A stretch of DNA of 64,000 nt from Adhaeribacter terrigena (GCF_016623615.1 NZ_JAEHFX010000003.1:186001-250000); one strand, 5' to 3'. Counted from the first letter of the stretch, positions 47,201 through 55,015 are shown. Numbers and translations: made by a program. The notes: generated from the sequence alone by a model not told the origin.

Positions 47201-47321
47201 GGCCAAAGCTCGTTTAGGTGCGCTGGATAATACTGCCAAACCTGCGGACGATGCCAAGGGAAAGAACGATAAGAAAACCAAAAAGAATTTAAACGCGACG
47301 GAAGGAGATACGATCCGATGA
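44238..47321 (+). CDS. Large periplasmic TPR protein
   Basis: 1027 aa. Signal peptide MKLYQKIILSSALLGGAAPF (cut after AEAQ). Then more than fifteen TPR/Sel1-like units across the whole length (for example LFDREKYGAAQEAFAKYISL, AGLAYYQLGLFYFDKKNYNK, YFQKGVVLGLMGRKEEAAKN, YADDATYQKAVLDFENGNYA), resembling YbgF/BamD-type outer-membrane-lipoprotein TPRs. It ends in a Lys-rich tail (KGKNDKKTKKN). Sandwiched between a TonB receptor and a second barrel with overlapping ends, it likely scaffolds them in the periplasm. Confidence 0.87.
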   Translation: MKLYQKIILSSALLGGAAPFAEAQHTQVFTNDERYLHEGLELFDREKYGAAQEAFAKYISLIGDDTKTIDAQYYYAVSGLYLLHPDAEKLILNFATKYPTHPKAGLAYYQLGLFYFDKKNYNKVIEYLEKVPKENLDEEQKHEAEFKQAYAYFAEKKFDKAKPLFDRNKGGSRKYAYASSYYAGYIALRNGDYASAKTDLRTAEQNEAYRAVVPYLLTQILYKEGSLDEVISYGEKVLAQKPVPQNADEIELLIGDAYFKKNDFKNAAKYFNAYAKGRKNIENGVQYKIAYANYKTEDYKAAIVNFKDVALQKDSLGQNAAYHLGLSYLKDNNKQYALTAFNQARIQEFDKPVTEAASIKYAQLNYETGNFREVINSLSDFNKKFPNSKMGNEADDILSESYLNSNNYLEAIRHIEKLSNRSPRINETYQRVTYYQAVNYFNDSKFQEAVALLDKSLEHNYDPEIRAASYFLKGEAYSIAQRWDDAANSYAAVFRTSNANKTDYYVKSRYGIGYAYYNNKQYDKAQTHFKAYINDNSVRDNNPNLMDATMRLGDTYYVEKDYKQALNLYDKVLASNSPDKDYVYFQKGVVLGLMGRKEEAAKNLQSLVNNFPKSRYADDATYQKAVLDFENGNYAPAISGFTNLIDNRPQSSLIPNAIQKRGVAYVNLRKYDEAIADFKKVLDNYPNSKVANSTLYSLQEALNSQNRSEEFDAYLAKFKSANPASEALESVEFEAAKNLYFKENYKSAIPKFEAYLKSYGNSVLAVDARYFLADSYLRTGDKATALKKLKEVVAENRTEYVSKAIAKVADLEFENKNYSESLKYYSRLRDISSSRREQANAMLGMLKSYYQATDYENTRKVANDLLNTGNATLNATNTALLYKGKASYAQGNMENALTELKAALTATDENGAEAQYLIAEILNKQKRYKESTDAAYKMTENYANYEYWLGRAFIIIADNYAAQGENFQARATLNSIIENSPFKEVQDLAKARLGALDNTAKPADDAKGKNDKKTKKNLNATEGDTIR

Positions 47322-49033
47322 GAAATACATTTAAAATTACCGGAATAGCCATGTTGCTTGCTTTCGGGCCGGTTGCAGGTTTTCAGGCGTTTGCACAAAA
47401 AGGCTGGAACAACGACGGCAGACTGGAAAGCACCGAAATTGTGGTAGAAAAAAACCGCGTGATCGAGTTGCCGGAGGCCAGCCGTAACTATGAAAAATTC
47501 CGTATCGAGCCGCCGGAGAAGAAAACCAACAAAGTAACGTACCGCTTCAACGATTATAAACTGGCCGACCAGGATGTGAACCTTTCGGTGCGCGTACTAA
47601 CTATTCGCCAGGAAGATCTGCCGAAATTGTATGGCAATTACGTGAAAGCTGGCTTTGGTAACTATTCCACGCCGTATTTAAAAGGTTATTTCCATAATAA
47701 GCGCGACGATAAAGCTTCTTTTGGCGGCAATATCAGCCACGTTTCTTCCAATGGCCCGGTAAAGGACTCAGATGTGAGCAACACGGAAATTGGTGCGCAC
47801 GGCGAAAGCTACCTGGGTAACTTTACCATTGGCGGCCGGGCCAATTACGAGCGCGACGGGTATAATTTTTATGGCTATAACCGCAATTTGGTGCCAGAAG
47901 GGCAGACTCGTCTGGATGAACAAAGCTTTAACCGCATTGGCGCAGAGGCTTACCTGAACAACCTGCTCGAAGCCAGTTCTAAAATGCAGTATAAATTAGG
48001 CGGCGGAGTTAAATACTTTTCCGACGATTATGACGCTTCGGAATTCGATGGTTTTGCTAACCTGAACCTGGATTACTATTTAGGTAAAACCTCTCGGGTT
48101 AATCTGTTTACCGATTTTTCTTACATTTCTTATAACGACGCCGGTAAAGTTTCGCGCCCATTCTTCCGCATTCGCCCGAGCTACCAGATGGATCTGGACA
48201 AGCTCGATATTTCGGTAGGAGCAATGCTGGCTTACGCGGACGATAAGGTGGAGAGCGGCGACAAGCTGAATTTCTACCCGGCCATACGCGTAGGTTTTGA
48301 AGCCATTGAGAATAAGCTGATCTTATTTGGTGGTTTGGGCGGCGATTTGCAGCGAGTAACGGTAAATAGCCTGACCCGCGAAAATCCGTGGCTAAGTTCG
48401 AGTTTTAATGGGCTTGCTGAGATTCAGCGACCAGGTTTAGACGTTCGCAACACCGATAAGCAAATTGAAGTGTACGGCGGAATTACCGGAAGTCTGGCCA
48501 GCAATGTGCAGTTTACGGCCCGGGCTTCTTACCAGAACCTGAAAAACCTGTACTTCTTCAACCATTCGGTAATGGATTCTTCGCGGTTCGTGCTGCAATA
48601 CGACGATGAAGCGACTTCTTTGCTGAACTTATACGGCGAAGTAATTTACAACCGCGCCGATAAAACCCGTTTCGGGGTGAAGATGGATTATAACAATTAT
48701 GGTGGCCTGAATTTGCTGGAGCAGCCTTTTTACCGCCCGAGCCTGATGACCAGTGTTTTCGGAAGTTATAATCTTTATAAGAAGATTCTGTTTAACGCCG
48801 AACTTTACTATATTGGCAGTAGTTTCGGGAAGATCCAACGCGGTTTAGGCAGTGCAGCAATTTTAGAATCTGATAATATTGTGGACCTGAATCTGAAAGT
48901 AGATTATAGAATCTCGGAAAAATTTTCAACATTTGTAATGCTGAATAACGTTCTGGGCAAGAAATACGAGCGTTTCGTGTACTACCCGACCAAAGGTTTT
49001 AACGTGATCGGCGGCATAACTTACACATTCTAA
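47318..49033 (+). CDS. Outer-membrane beta-barrel protein (TonB-receptor-like, no plug)
   Basis: 571 aa. Start ATG overlaps the previous stop by 4 nt (ATGA). Signal peptide (MRNTFKITGIAMLLAFGPVA, cut after AFAQ), a short N-terminal part (residues 30-80), then barrel strands (LYGNYVKAGFGNYSTPYLKG, NFTIGGRANYERDGYNFYGY) ending NVIGGITYTF. It lacks the plug domain of full TonB receptors. It is probably an outer-membrane partner of the TPR protein upstream. Confidence 0.85.
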   Translation: MRNTFKITGIAMLLAFGPVAGFQAFAQKGWNNDGRLESTEIVVEKNRVIELPEASRNYEKFRIEPPEKKTNKVTYRFNDYKLADQDVNLSVRVLTIRQEDLPKLYGNYVKAGFGNYSTPYLKGYFHNKRDDKASFGGNISHVSSNGPVKDSDVSNTEIGAHGESYLGNFTIGGRANYERDGYNFYGYNRNLVPEGQTRLDEQSFNRIGAEAYLNNLLEASSKMQYKLGGGVKYFSDDYDASEFDGFANLNLDYYLGKTSRVNLFTDFSYISYNDAGKVSRPFFRIRPSYQMDLDKLDISVGAMLAYADDKVESGDKLNFYPAIRVGFEAIENKLILFGGLGGDLQRVTVNSLTRENPWLSSSFNGLAEIQRPGLDVRNTDKQIEVYGGITGSLASNVQFTARASYQNLKNLYFFNHSVMDSSRFVLQYDDEATSLLNLYGEVIYNRADKTRFGVKMDYNNYGGLNLLEQPFYRPSLMTSVFGSYNLYKKILFNAELYYIGSSFGKIQRGLGSAAILESDNIVDLNLKVDYRISEKFSTFVMLNNVLGKKYERFVYYPTKGFNVIGGITYTF

Positions 49034-49041
49034 AGCTTTTT

Positions 49042-50319
49042 ATGGTTCTCAAACAGATCCAGGATTTACTACACGACCACGATTGCGTGATCATTCCCGA
49101 TTTCGGTGGTTTGATCGCGCAGTATGCTGCGGCAAAAATTCACCCGGTAAAACATACGTTTACGCCGCCGAGCAAAAAAATTGCCTTCAACGAAAAACTG
49201 AAGCATAACGACGGGTTGCTGATCAGTAACCTGGCGCAGCACCTGCGGGTTTCGGCGCCGGAAGCGCAGCAAATGGTGGCGCAGTTCGTGGGCAACATGC
49301 AAAGCGAACTCACGCAAAACAAACGTTTCGAATTGCAGGGCATCGGAATTTTCCGCTACAACGCCGAGCATAAGCTGGAGTTCGAATACCTGGAAGCTGA
49401 GAATTATAATGCCCATAGTTTTGGTTTACCAGAGCTGGTGGCCCGCCCGGTAATTGCCGAAGAAGCTGCCGCTTTGCGCGCTGTTCGCCAGAAAGTTACG
49501 CCCAAGCCGGTTCCGGCCGGCAAAAAAGGCTTATCGGCTTTTGCGCGGAAATATGGAACTGTTGCTGCCACGGTATTAACCGGCGGTTTAACGGTGGCCA
49601 TGGTCTATTACGTTTCCCTGCAATCTGATTACAATTTAAGTTCGCTGAACCCGGTTGCTTTATTCCAGCAAACTGGGGAGACTTCGGAAACGGTAGCTTT
49701 TTCGGAAGAAAAAGTGGCGGAAGCCTTTTCCCAACAGCTTGAAACCTTGCCGGTAACGCCGGAGGAAGAATCGGTGGCGGCCGTGGAAGCAGATTACGAT
49801 AATACGGTTTATAAGAACGAAGCGGTTGCCGCGGCAGAACCTGTTGCTTTAAAACCGTTGCCAACCCGCGAAGTAAGCCTGGGTGCAAAAGCAGAAAACG
49901 CTATGGAAACGGCCGCCAAAACTGCCGAACCAAGCGCGGAAGTTAAAACTGCGGTGGTTATTAAACCCGAAATTAAAGCAACGGTTGCCAAAGCAGAAAC
50001 AAAATCGGTAGTAAAATCAACAGAAAAAGTAGTAGCCAAACCAGAATCGAAAGTAAATGCTGAAGCTGCTACAATTAAAAAAGCTACCGGCCGTTATTTC
50101 ATCATTTCCGGCGGATTCAGTACCCTGGAAAATGCTGAGCGCAGCAAGAAACAACTGGCAGCCAAAGGTGCCGATCAGGCGGAAGTGATGCTTCCCAACG
50201 GCATGAGTAAGCTGCACCGCGTTTCGGTGGCCGAATTCGATAATATGGAAACTGCGGCTGCGAAACTCCCCGAACTGCGCAAAAAATACGGAAATGCACT
50301 CTGGATACTTAATTATTAA
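49042..50319 (+). CDS. HU-CCDC81 domain, transmembrane and SPOR domain protein
   Basis: 425 aa. Residues 1-125 form the prokaryotic HU-CCDC81 pair (HDHDCVIIPDFGGLIAQYAA, FNEKLKHNDGLLISNLAQHL, FELQGIGIFRY). A single transmembrane helix follows (~172-192, YGTVAATVLTGGLTVAMVYY). Then comes a low-complexity A/E/K/V linker (~210-345) and a C-terminal SPOR domain (~348-425, RYFIISGGFSTLENAERSKK). HU-type domains bind DNA and SPOR binds denuded peptidoglycan, so the protein could tether chromosome to division-site wall across the inner membrane; this is inference. exbB starts 2 bp after its stop. Confidence 0.9.
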   Translation: MVLKQIQDLLHDHDCVIIPDFGGLIAQYAAAKIHPVKHTFTPPSKKIAFNEKLKHNDGLLISNLAQHLRVSAPEAQQMVAQFVGNMQSELTQNKRFELQGIGIFRYNAEHKLEFEYLEAENYNAHSFGLPELVARPVIAEEAAALRAVRQKVTPKPVPAGKKGLSAFARKYGTVAATVLTGGLTVAMVYYVSLQSDYNLSSLNPVALFQQTGETSETVAFSEEKVAEAFSQQLETLPVTPEEESVAAVEADYDNTVYKNEAVAAAEPVALKPLPTREVSLGAKAENAMETAAKTAEPSAEVKTAVVIKPEIKATVAKAETKSVVKSTEKVVAKPESKVNAEAATIKKATGRYFIISGGFSTLENAERSKKQLAAKGADQAEVMLPNGMSKLHRVSVAEFDNMETAAAKLPELRKKYGNALWILNY

Positions 50320-50320
50320 C

Positions 50321-51019
50321 ATGAACCCGATTCTTTTACAGATTACTTCTCTTACTCCCGATTCAGCCAACGTTCCAACCGCTGCACCTGTTACCGGGGC
50401 CGATTCCGGACTTTCCGTTTTCGATCTGATCATTCAGGGTGGCTGGGTGATGCTGCCGATTATTTTAATGTCGGTGATTGCCATTTACATTATGGTAGAA
50501 CGTTACATTGCCATTAAAAAAGCATTACCCGATCCCGAACCGTTTATGCAGGCCGTAAAAACCCAGGTAATTCAGGGCGACCTGAACGGCGCCAAAATGC
50601 TGTGTGCAAAAACCAACACGCCTATTGCCCGCATGATCGAAAAAGGGATCCGCCGGATTGGTAACCCCTTAAAAGACATCGAAACTTCTATCGAGAACGT
50701 AGGTAAGCTTGAGATCACGAAACTGGAAAAGAATATTAACGTGCTCGGTATTATTGCCGGTATTGCGCCTATGCTTGGTTTCGTGGGTACGATCATCGGG
50801 GTAATTAAAATTTTCTACGCCATTTCTGCCACCGGCGATTTCGGTATTGCGCAGATCTCGGGTGGTCTTTACACCAAAATGGTAACTTCTGCAGCCGGCC
50901 TTATTGTGGGTATGATCGCGCACATTGGTTACCATTATTTAAGCCTGATGGTAGAGCGCGTGATCTTTAAGATGGAAAATTACGCCATCGAATTTACTGA
51001 CCTGTTGCAGGATAATTAA
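50321..51019 (+). CDS. MotA/TolQ/ExbB proton-channel protein
   Basis: 232 aa from ATG 50321. A transmembrane helix near residues 30-50 (GGWVMLPIILMSVIAIYIMV), then two at ~130-190 (INVLGIIAGIAPMLGFVGTI, TKMVTSAAGLIVGMIAHIGY). The conserved GFVGTIIGVI and small-residue helix of ExbB/TolQ are present. With the ExbD-type protein downstream it forms the proton-driven motor that energises TonB or a Tol-type system. TolQ versus ExbB cannot be told apart from sequence; the SPOR partner suggests a Tol-like division role, the TonB gene an import role. Confidence 0.92.
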   Translation: MNPILLQITSLTPDSANVPTAAPVTGADSGLSVFDLIIQGGWVMLPIILMSVIAIYIMVERYIAIKKALPDPEPFMQAVKTQVIQGDLNGAKMLCAKTNTPIARMIEKGIRRIGNPLKDIETSIENVGKLEITKLEKNINVLGIIAGIAPMLGFVGTIIGVIKIFYAISATGDFGIAQISGGLYTKMVTSAAGLIVGMIAHIGYHYLSLMVERVIFKMENYAIEFTDLLQDN

Positions 51020-51173
51020 GGTTAATGGGCTGATTATTTAAGGTGCCGATGCGTGATTAAGTAATCAGGATAAGAAAGTGCTGATATTGGTAGACGATGC
51101 TGGTATTGGCACTTTCAATTTTAAAAATAAATTTAAACCGTTCGTTTCGTTTTAAGATTCCTGCTGAAATCGG

Positions 51174-51207
51174 ACAACGAATAACGAACAACGAACAACG
51201 AACAACC
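51174..51207 (+). repeat. Tandem ACGAACAA words before the exbD-type gene
   Basis: ACAACGAATAACGAACAACG and further AACAACG copies immediately before ATG 51216. An inverse array (CGTTGTTCGTTATTGTTG) stands at 52503-52529 after tonB, so the exbD-tonB pair is framed by inverted words. Confidence 0.6.
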
Positions 51208-51215
51208 AAAATAAA

Positions 51216-51620
51216 ATGGATTTTAGCCGCAGACGCAAAATATCGTCGCACGTAGAAACGGGCTCCATGAACGACATCATGTTCTTTCTGATGCTGTTCT
51301 TTCTGATCGTTTCTACCATGGTGAACCCGAACGTGATCAAACTGATGCTGCCGAATGCCAAATCTGATGTGCAGATGGTAAAGCAGCCGGTTACGGTTTC
51401 GGTTAATGCCGCGGGCGAATATTTTGTAGATAAACAACCGGTTTCGCCGGAAAATTTAGAATCCGCTTTGGCGCAGGCAGTGAACGGAATCGATCAGCCA
51501 ACCGTTGTATTACGTGTGGATGCATCGCTGAACGTTCAGAAACTGGTGGACATCCTTGAAATCGGCAATAAGCTGAAAGTAAAAATGGTAATGGCCACGC
51601 AGGCTGAAAAAGGACAATAA
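51216..51620 (+). CDS. ExbD/TolR-family biopolymer transport protein
   Basis: 134 aa. Cytoplasmic N-terminus, one transmembrane helix (~18-36) with the essential Asp (D20 in SMNDIMFFLMLFFLIVSTMV), and a periplasmic domain (ANPNVIKLMLPNAKS-like start to LKVKMVMATQAEKGQ). It works with the MotA/TolQ/ExbB protein to couple proton flow to TonB movement. The gap of 196 bp to exbB contains simple repeats, unlike the tight joints elsewhere in this operon. The next gene starts 3 bp after its stop. Confidence 0.93.
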   Translation: MDFSRRRKISSHVETGSMNDIMFFLMLFFLIVSTMVNPNVIKLMLPNAKSDVQMVKQPVTVSVNAAGEYFVDKQPVSPENLESALAQAVNGIDQPTVVLRVDASLNVQKLVDILEIGNKLKVKMVMATQAEKGQ

Positions 51621-51623
51621 ATT

Positions 51624-52499
51624 ATGTTAGCTTCAAAAGAAAATGATTACCGGAATTATGGCCTCATCGGCACCGTGGTTTTCCACGGCGCTTTGCTGGC
51701 TATTTTCCTCCTGATGGTTTTCAAAGGGCCGAACCCGCCGCTGGAAGGTGGTTCCGGGATCGAGCTGAATTACGGCGTTATTGGTGAAGAAGGTTTTGGT
51801 GATGTGCAGACCACGGCGCCGGCCAACGATTCGCCGAACAAAGAAGACAGCCGCCCGGCCGCAGCTACTCCGGAACCGACCCCGGAACCGGTGCAGCAGC
51901 AAGTGCAGCAAAAAGCGGTGGAAGCCACTCCTGATCGGGTAATTACGGGCGTGGAAGAAACCGGCGTAAACGTAAAAGAAATTGAAAAGCCGAAAAAAGT
52001 AGAAGAGAAGAAGGAAGAAGTGAAAGCTGTTGAAAAACCGAAATCACTTTATCCGGGAAAATCTTCTACCCAGACTGGTGGTAACGGAACAGCTGGCAGC
52101 AGCAACGAAGCTACCGGCAACAACAACGGCGACCGTCCGGGCAAAGTAGGCGACCAGGGAAATCCGGAAGGAACGCTGGATGCCAAAGCGCTTTACGGGA
52201 AACCCGGCAAAGGCGGCCCCGGCAACGGCGGTAGCTTAAACATGCCAGGCTGGGCCTTCGACCGTCCACCGAAACCAAACGATAATTCCAACGAAAGCGG
52301 CCGCATTGTTTTCGATATTAAAGTAGACGAAGATGGCGCTATTACCCGCTGCGAAGTCCGGGAAAGCAACGTTTCTCCGGCTTTAACCAAGCTTTACCGC
52401 GACGCCGTTTTTAAATCTTCCCTGAGCCCGACCAACGCCAGTGGTGTTGCCACTACGGGAGCCAGCGGAACGATCACCTTTATTATCAGCGCCCGCTAA
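51624..52499 (+). CDS. TonB-family energy transducer
   Basis: 291 aa. N-terminal transmembrane helix (~11-33, YGLIGTVVFHGALLAIFLLM), then a Pro/Glu/Lys/Val-rich spacer (TPEPTPEPVQQQVQ, KPKKVEEKKEEVKAVEKPK), a Gly/Asn-rich stretch (~155-225, NGTAGSSNEATGNNNG), and a C-terminal TonB-like domain (~225-291, RIVFDIKVDEDGAITRCEVR). It spans the periplasm to contact outer-membrane receptors. It closes the envelope operon, with a terminator at 52538-52572. Confidence 0.88.
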   Translation: MLASKENDYRNYGLIGTVVFHGALLAIFLLMVFKGPNPPLEGGSGIELNYGVIGEEGFGDVQTTAPANDSPNKEDSRPAAATPEPTPEPVQQQVQQKAVEATPDRVITGVEETGVNVKEIEKPKKVEEKKEEVKAVEKPKSLYPGKSSTQTGGNGTAGSSNEATGNNNGDRPGKVGDQGNPEGTLDAKALYGKPGKGGPGNGGSLNMPGWAFDRPPKPNDNSNESGRIVFDIKVDEDGAITRCEVRESNVSPALTKLYRDAVFKSSLSPTNASGVATTGASGTITFIISAR

Positions 52500-52837
52500 A
52501 CCCGTTGTTCGTTATTGTTGTTCGTTTTTGAAAATTTTAAAAAAGCCTGTCTTTTGGGATGGGCTTTTTTATTTGCTGACTGATTCTTCCTGTTATCTGA
52601 CTACAAATATTTTCGGTTTACGAATTTTTCGTCAGAAATTATCCTTCAGACTTTTTTACCTGACAACCATAGCGTTTTGTATTCTTTTAAAAAATCAGGT
52701 AATGAGCTGCAAGCTCGCACCAGCATTTTCAATGACAGGGTATTAAGAAAATCAGCTTATTGACTTTTTTACCCTAAAACGATAGCGTTTTGCGCGGATA
52801 ACCGTAATTTTGCACCGCTTTTAAACTGGCAACCCCG
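52500..52837. other. tonB-folC intergenic region: inverse words, terminator, two TAGCG elements
   Basis: Word array CGTTGTTCGTTATTGTTG at 52503-52520. Terminator 52538-52572: AAAAAGCC pairs with GGCTTTTTT. Forward TAGCG elements at 52649-52679 (GACTTTTTTACC, then TGACAACCATAGCGTTTTG) and 52762-52791 (GACTTTTTTACC, then CTAAAACGATAGCGTTTT). A -7 box of folC is annotated separately at 52805. No ORF. Confidence 0.75.
52805..52812 (+). promoter_or_regulatory. Promoter -7 box of folC
   Basis: TAATTTTG, exact TAnnTTTG match, 14 bp after a TAGCG element and 25 bp before ATG 52838. Confidence 0.55.
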
Positions 52838-54130
52838 ATGACCTACGAACAATGCCTGGAATATATGTATGCCCAATTGCCGATGTTTCACCGCATCGGC
52901 AATGCTGCTTTTAATAAAAGCCTGGATAATATTCTGGCACTTTGCCAGGCCCTGGATAATCCGCAGCGCAAATTTAAAAGCGTGCATGTGGCGGGCACCA
53001 ATGGCAAAGGCAGCAGCTCGAATATGCTGGCCGCTGTTTTGCAGAGTGCGGGTTATAAAACCGGGCTTTACACGTCGCCTCACCTTAAAGATTTTACCGA
53101 GCGCATCCGCATAAACGGTCACCAGATCCCGAAGGATAAAGTGGTGCAATTTGTACAAGAACACCAGGAACTGTTTGCCAGAATTAAGCCTTCCTTCTTC
53201 GAAATGACCGTGGCGCTTGCCTTCCAATTTTTCGTGGAAGAGCAAGTAGATATTGCTGTGATTGAAGTTGGTCTGGGTGGCAGGCTCGATTCTACCAATA
53301 TTATTACGCCGGAAGTTTGCCTGATCACCAATATCAGTTTCGATCACCAGAGTTTGTTGGGAGAAAGTTTGCCCGAGATCGCAGCCGAAAAAGCGGGCAT
53401 TATTAAACCGCAGGTTCCGGTCGTGATCAGCCAGACGCAATCGGAAACGGTAGCGGTTTTTAATCAAAAAGCCAAAGCGGTGAATGCCCCGATCGTTTTT
53501 GCCGATCAGGAATTAGAGGTCATTAATCCGGATGTAACGTTAGAGGCCCGCACGTTTGATATTTATGAGGGCGACCGGGTTTATTTATCGAACCTGGAAT
53601 TGAGTTTGCTTGGAAGTTACCAGGAATTCAATTTGCCGGGCGTTTTAATGACGGTGGAAGAACTTCGGAAAAAGGGCTACGATATTTCGGAATACAATAT
53701 CCGGGAAGGCCTGATGAACGTGCAGGAATTAACCGGGTTTAAAGGCCGCTGGCAGGTACTGAACGAAAAACCGCTTACGATCTGCGATACCGGTCATAAT
53801 GAGGCCGGCCTGAGAGCCGTTTTGGCCCAGATTGAGCGGCTCGATATGCCCAAAGTGCATTTTGTATTCGGGGCGGTAAACGACAAGGATATCACCAAAA
53901 TTCTGCAGCTACTACCAACCGAATTTACTTACTATTTCTGCCAGGCAAATATTCCGCGGGCTTTGCCGGCAGATGATCTATTTACGCTGGCTAAAAATAA
54001 CGGGCTTTCGGGGCAAAAATATTATACCGTAATGGAAGCCGTAAATGCAGCAAAAGCGGTGGCAAAAGAAAACGAATTAATTTTTATTGGCGGCAGCACG
54101 TTTGTGGTGGCCGAAGTGGACGATTTATAA
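52838..54130 (+). CDS. folC: Bifunctional folylpolyglutamate / dihydrofolate synthase
   Basis: 430 aa, Mur-ligase-like. P-loop GTNGKGSSS at residues 53-61, then LYTSPHLKDFTERIRING, IAVIEVGLGGRLDSTNII, ISFDHQSLLGE, and DTGHNEAGLRAVL in the C-terminal ligase domain. It adds glutamate to dihydropteroate or folates. Whether it has both activities or one cannot be read directly. trmB starts 1 bp after its stop codon. Confidence 0.93.
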   Translation: MTYEQCLEYMYAQLPMFHRIGNAAFNKSLDNILALCQALDNPQRKFKSVHVAGTNGKGSSSNMLAAVLQSAGYKTGLYTSPHLKDFTERIRINGHQIPKDKVVQFVQEHQELFARIKPSFFEMTVALAFQFFVEEQVDIAVIEVGLGGRLDSTNIITPEVCLITNISFDHQSLLGESLPEIAAEKAGIIKPQVPVVISQTQSETVAVFNQKAKAVNAPIVFADQELEVINPDVTLEARTFDIYEGDRVYLSNLELSLLGSYQEFNLPGVLMTVEELRKKGYDISEYNIREGLMNVQELTGFKGRWQVLNEKPLTICDTGHNEAGLRAVLAQIERLDMPKVHFVFGAVNDKDITKILQLLPTEFTYYFCQANIPRALPADDLFTLAKNNGLSGQKYYTVMEAVNAAKAVAKENELIFIGGSTFVVAEVDDL

Positions 54131-54131
54131 G

Positions 54132-54785
54132 ATGGGAAGAAGCAAACTTCAGAAATTTCAGGTAATTGGCGAACGCCAGAATGTAGTTGAGCCGGGAAAG
54201 GAAAAATTCAAGCAATTAAAGGGCCGTTGGGCCGAAGATTTTTTCGGAAATAATCACGAAATTATTTTGGAGATCGGCTGTGGCAAAGGCGATTATACGG
54301 TTGGCATGGCGCAGCTTTTCCCGAACAAGAATTTTTTAGGCGTAGATATAAAAGGAGCAAGGCTCTGGAAAGGCAGTTCGCTGGCGGAAGAAAACGGGCT
54401 GACTAATGTTGGTTTCCTGCGCACGTTCATTGAAGAAATTACTGAGCATTTTGACGAAAACGAAGTAAGCGAACTTTGGGTAACGTTTCCGGATCCGCGT
54501 CCGCGCCTGGGTGAAGAAAAGAAACGGTTAACCTCACCGCGCTTTATGAATATGTACAAGCAAATGGTAAAACCGGGCGGCATCATCCATTTCAAAACCG
54601 ATAATCTGGAGCTGTTCGATTATACGCTGGAATTGCTGCAACGCAACGAAGAAAAGAACCTGATCTTTACCCGCGATCTGTATAATTCCGACCTCCAGCA
54701 TCATACGCTTGGCATTCAGACTACCTACGAACGTAAATTTTTAGGCGAAGGCCTTCCGATCAAGTATTTGCAGTTTGAGGTTTAG
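54132..54785 (+). CDS. trmB: tRNA (guanine-N7-)-methyltransferase
   Basis: 217 aa from ATG 54132 (MGRSKLQKFQVIGERQNVVE). SAM-binding motif I at 46-56 (ILEIGCGKGDY), GVDIKGARLWKG, then LWVTFPDPRPRLGEEKKR, the TrmB signature with the conserved catalytic Asp, and RFMNMYKQMVKPGG. It methylates G46 of tRNA. The extra upstream codons of the open frame overlap folC and are not likely to be used. A 7-bp tandem array begins 3 bp after its stop. Confidence 0.93.
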   Translation: MGRSKLQKFQVIGERQNVVEPGKEKFKQLKGRWAEDFFGNNHEIILEIGCGKGDYTVGMAQLFPNKNFLGVDIKGARLWKGSSLAEENGLTNVGFLRTFIEEITEHFDENEVSELWVTFPDPRPRLGEEKKRLTSPRFMNMYKQMVKPGGIIHFKTDNLELFDYTLELLQRNEEKNLIFTRDLYNSDLQHHTLGIQTTYERKFLGEGLPIKYLQFEV

Positions 54786-54787
54786 GA

Positions 54788-54850
54788 ATTAATGATTAAT
54801 GATTAATGATTAATGATTAATGATTAATGATTAATGATTAATGATTAATG
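54788..54850 (+). repeat. Tandem array: nine exact copies of ATTAATG
   Basis: 63 bp = 9 x 7 with no variation, from 3 bp after the trmB stop. A 7-bp unit is not a multiple of three, so slippage would change frame if transcribed and translated, but no frame through it looks coding. The array starts with the same TTAATGATT that opens the island arms elsewhere. Confidence 0.9.
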
Positions 54851-54904
54851 CTCATTAACTACTAATCCCTGATAACTGATCACTACTAAGTCCGGTTTAG
54901 GCTG

Positions 54905-54980
54905 GACTTTTTGCTTTCAAAACGGTAGCGTTTTCAACTGAAAAAGTCTGAGAATGGTAGGGTTTTGAACCGAAAAAGTC
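54905..54980. repeat. Cluster of overlapping TAGCG elements in both orientations
   Basis: A forward copy 54905-54934 (GACTTTTTGCTTTC, then AAAACGGTAGCGTTTT) shares its palindromic core with a reverse copy 54919-54948 (tail CAACTGAAAAAGTC). A third, reverse copy lies at 54951-54980 (GAATGGTAGGGTTTTGAACC, then GAAAAAGTC). A partial core follows at 54983-55000. Confidence 0.8.
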
Positions 54981-55015
54981 TGAAAGCGGTAAAAGCTTTT
55001 TATTGATATTCTCCG

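Noticed and set aside
54788-54850. Possible CRISPR array
   Set aside because: The repeat is a pure 7-bp tandem without spacers, and no cas genes are present.
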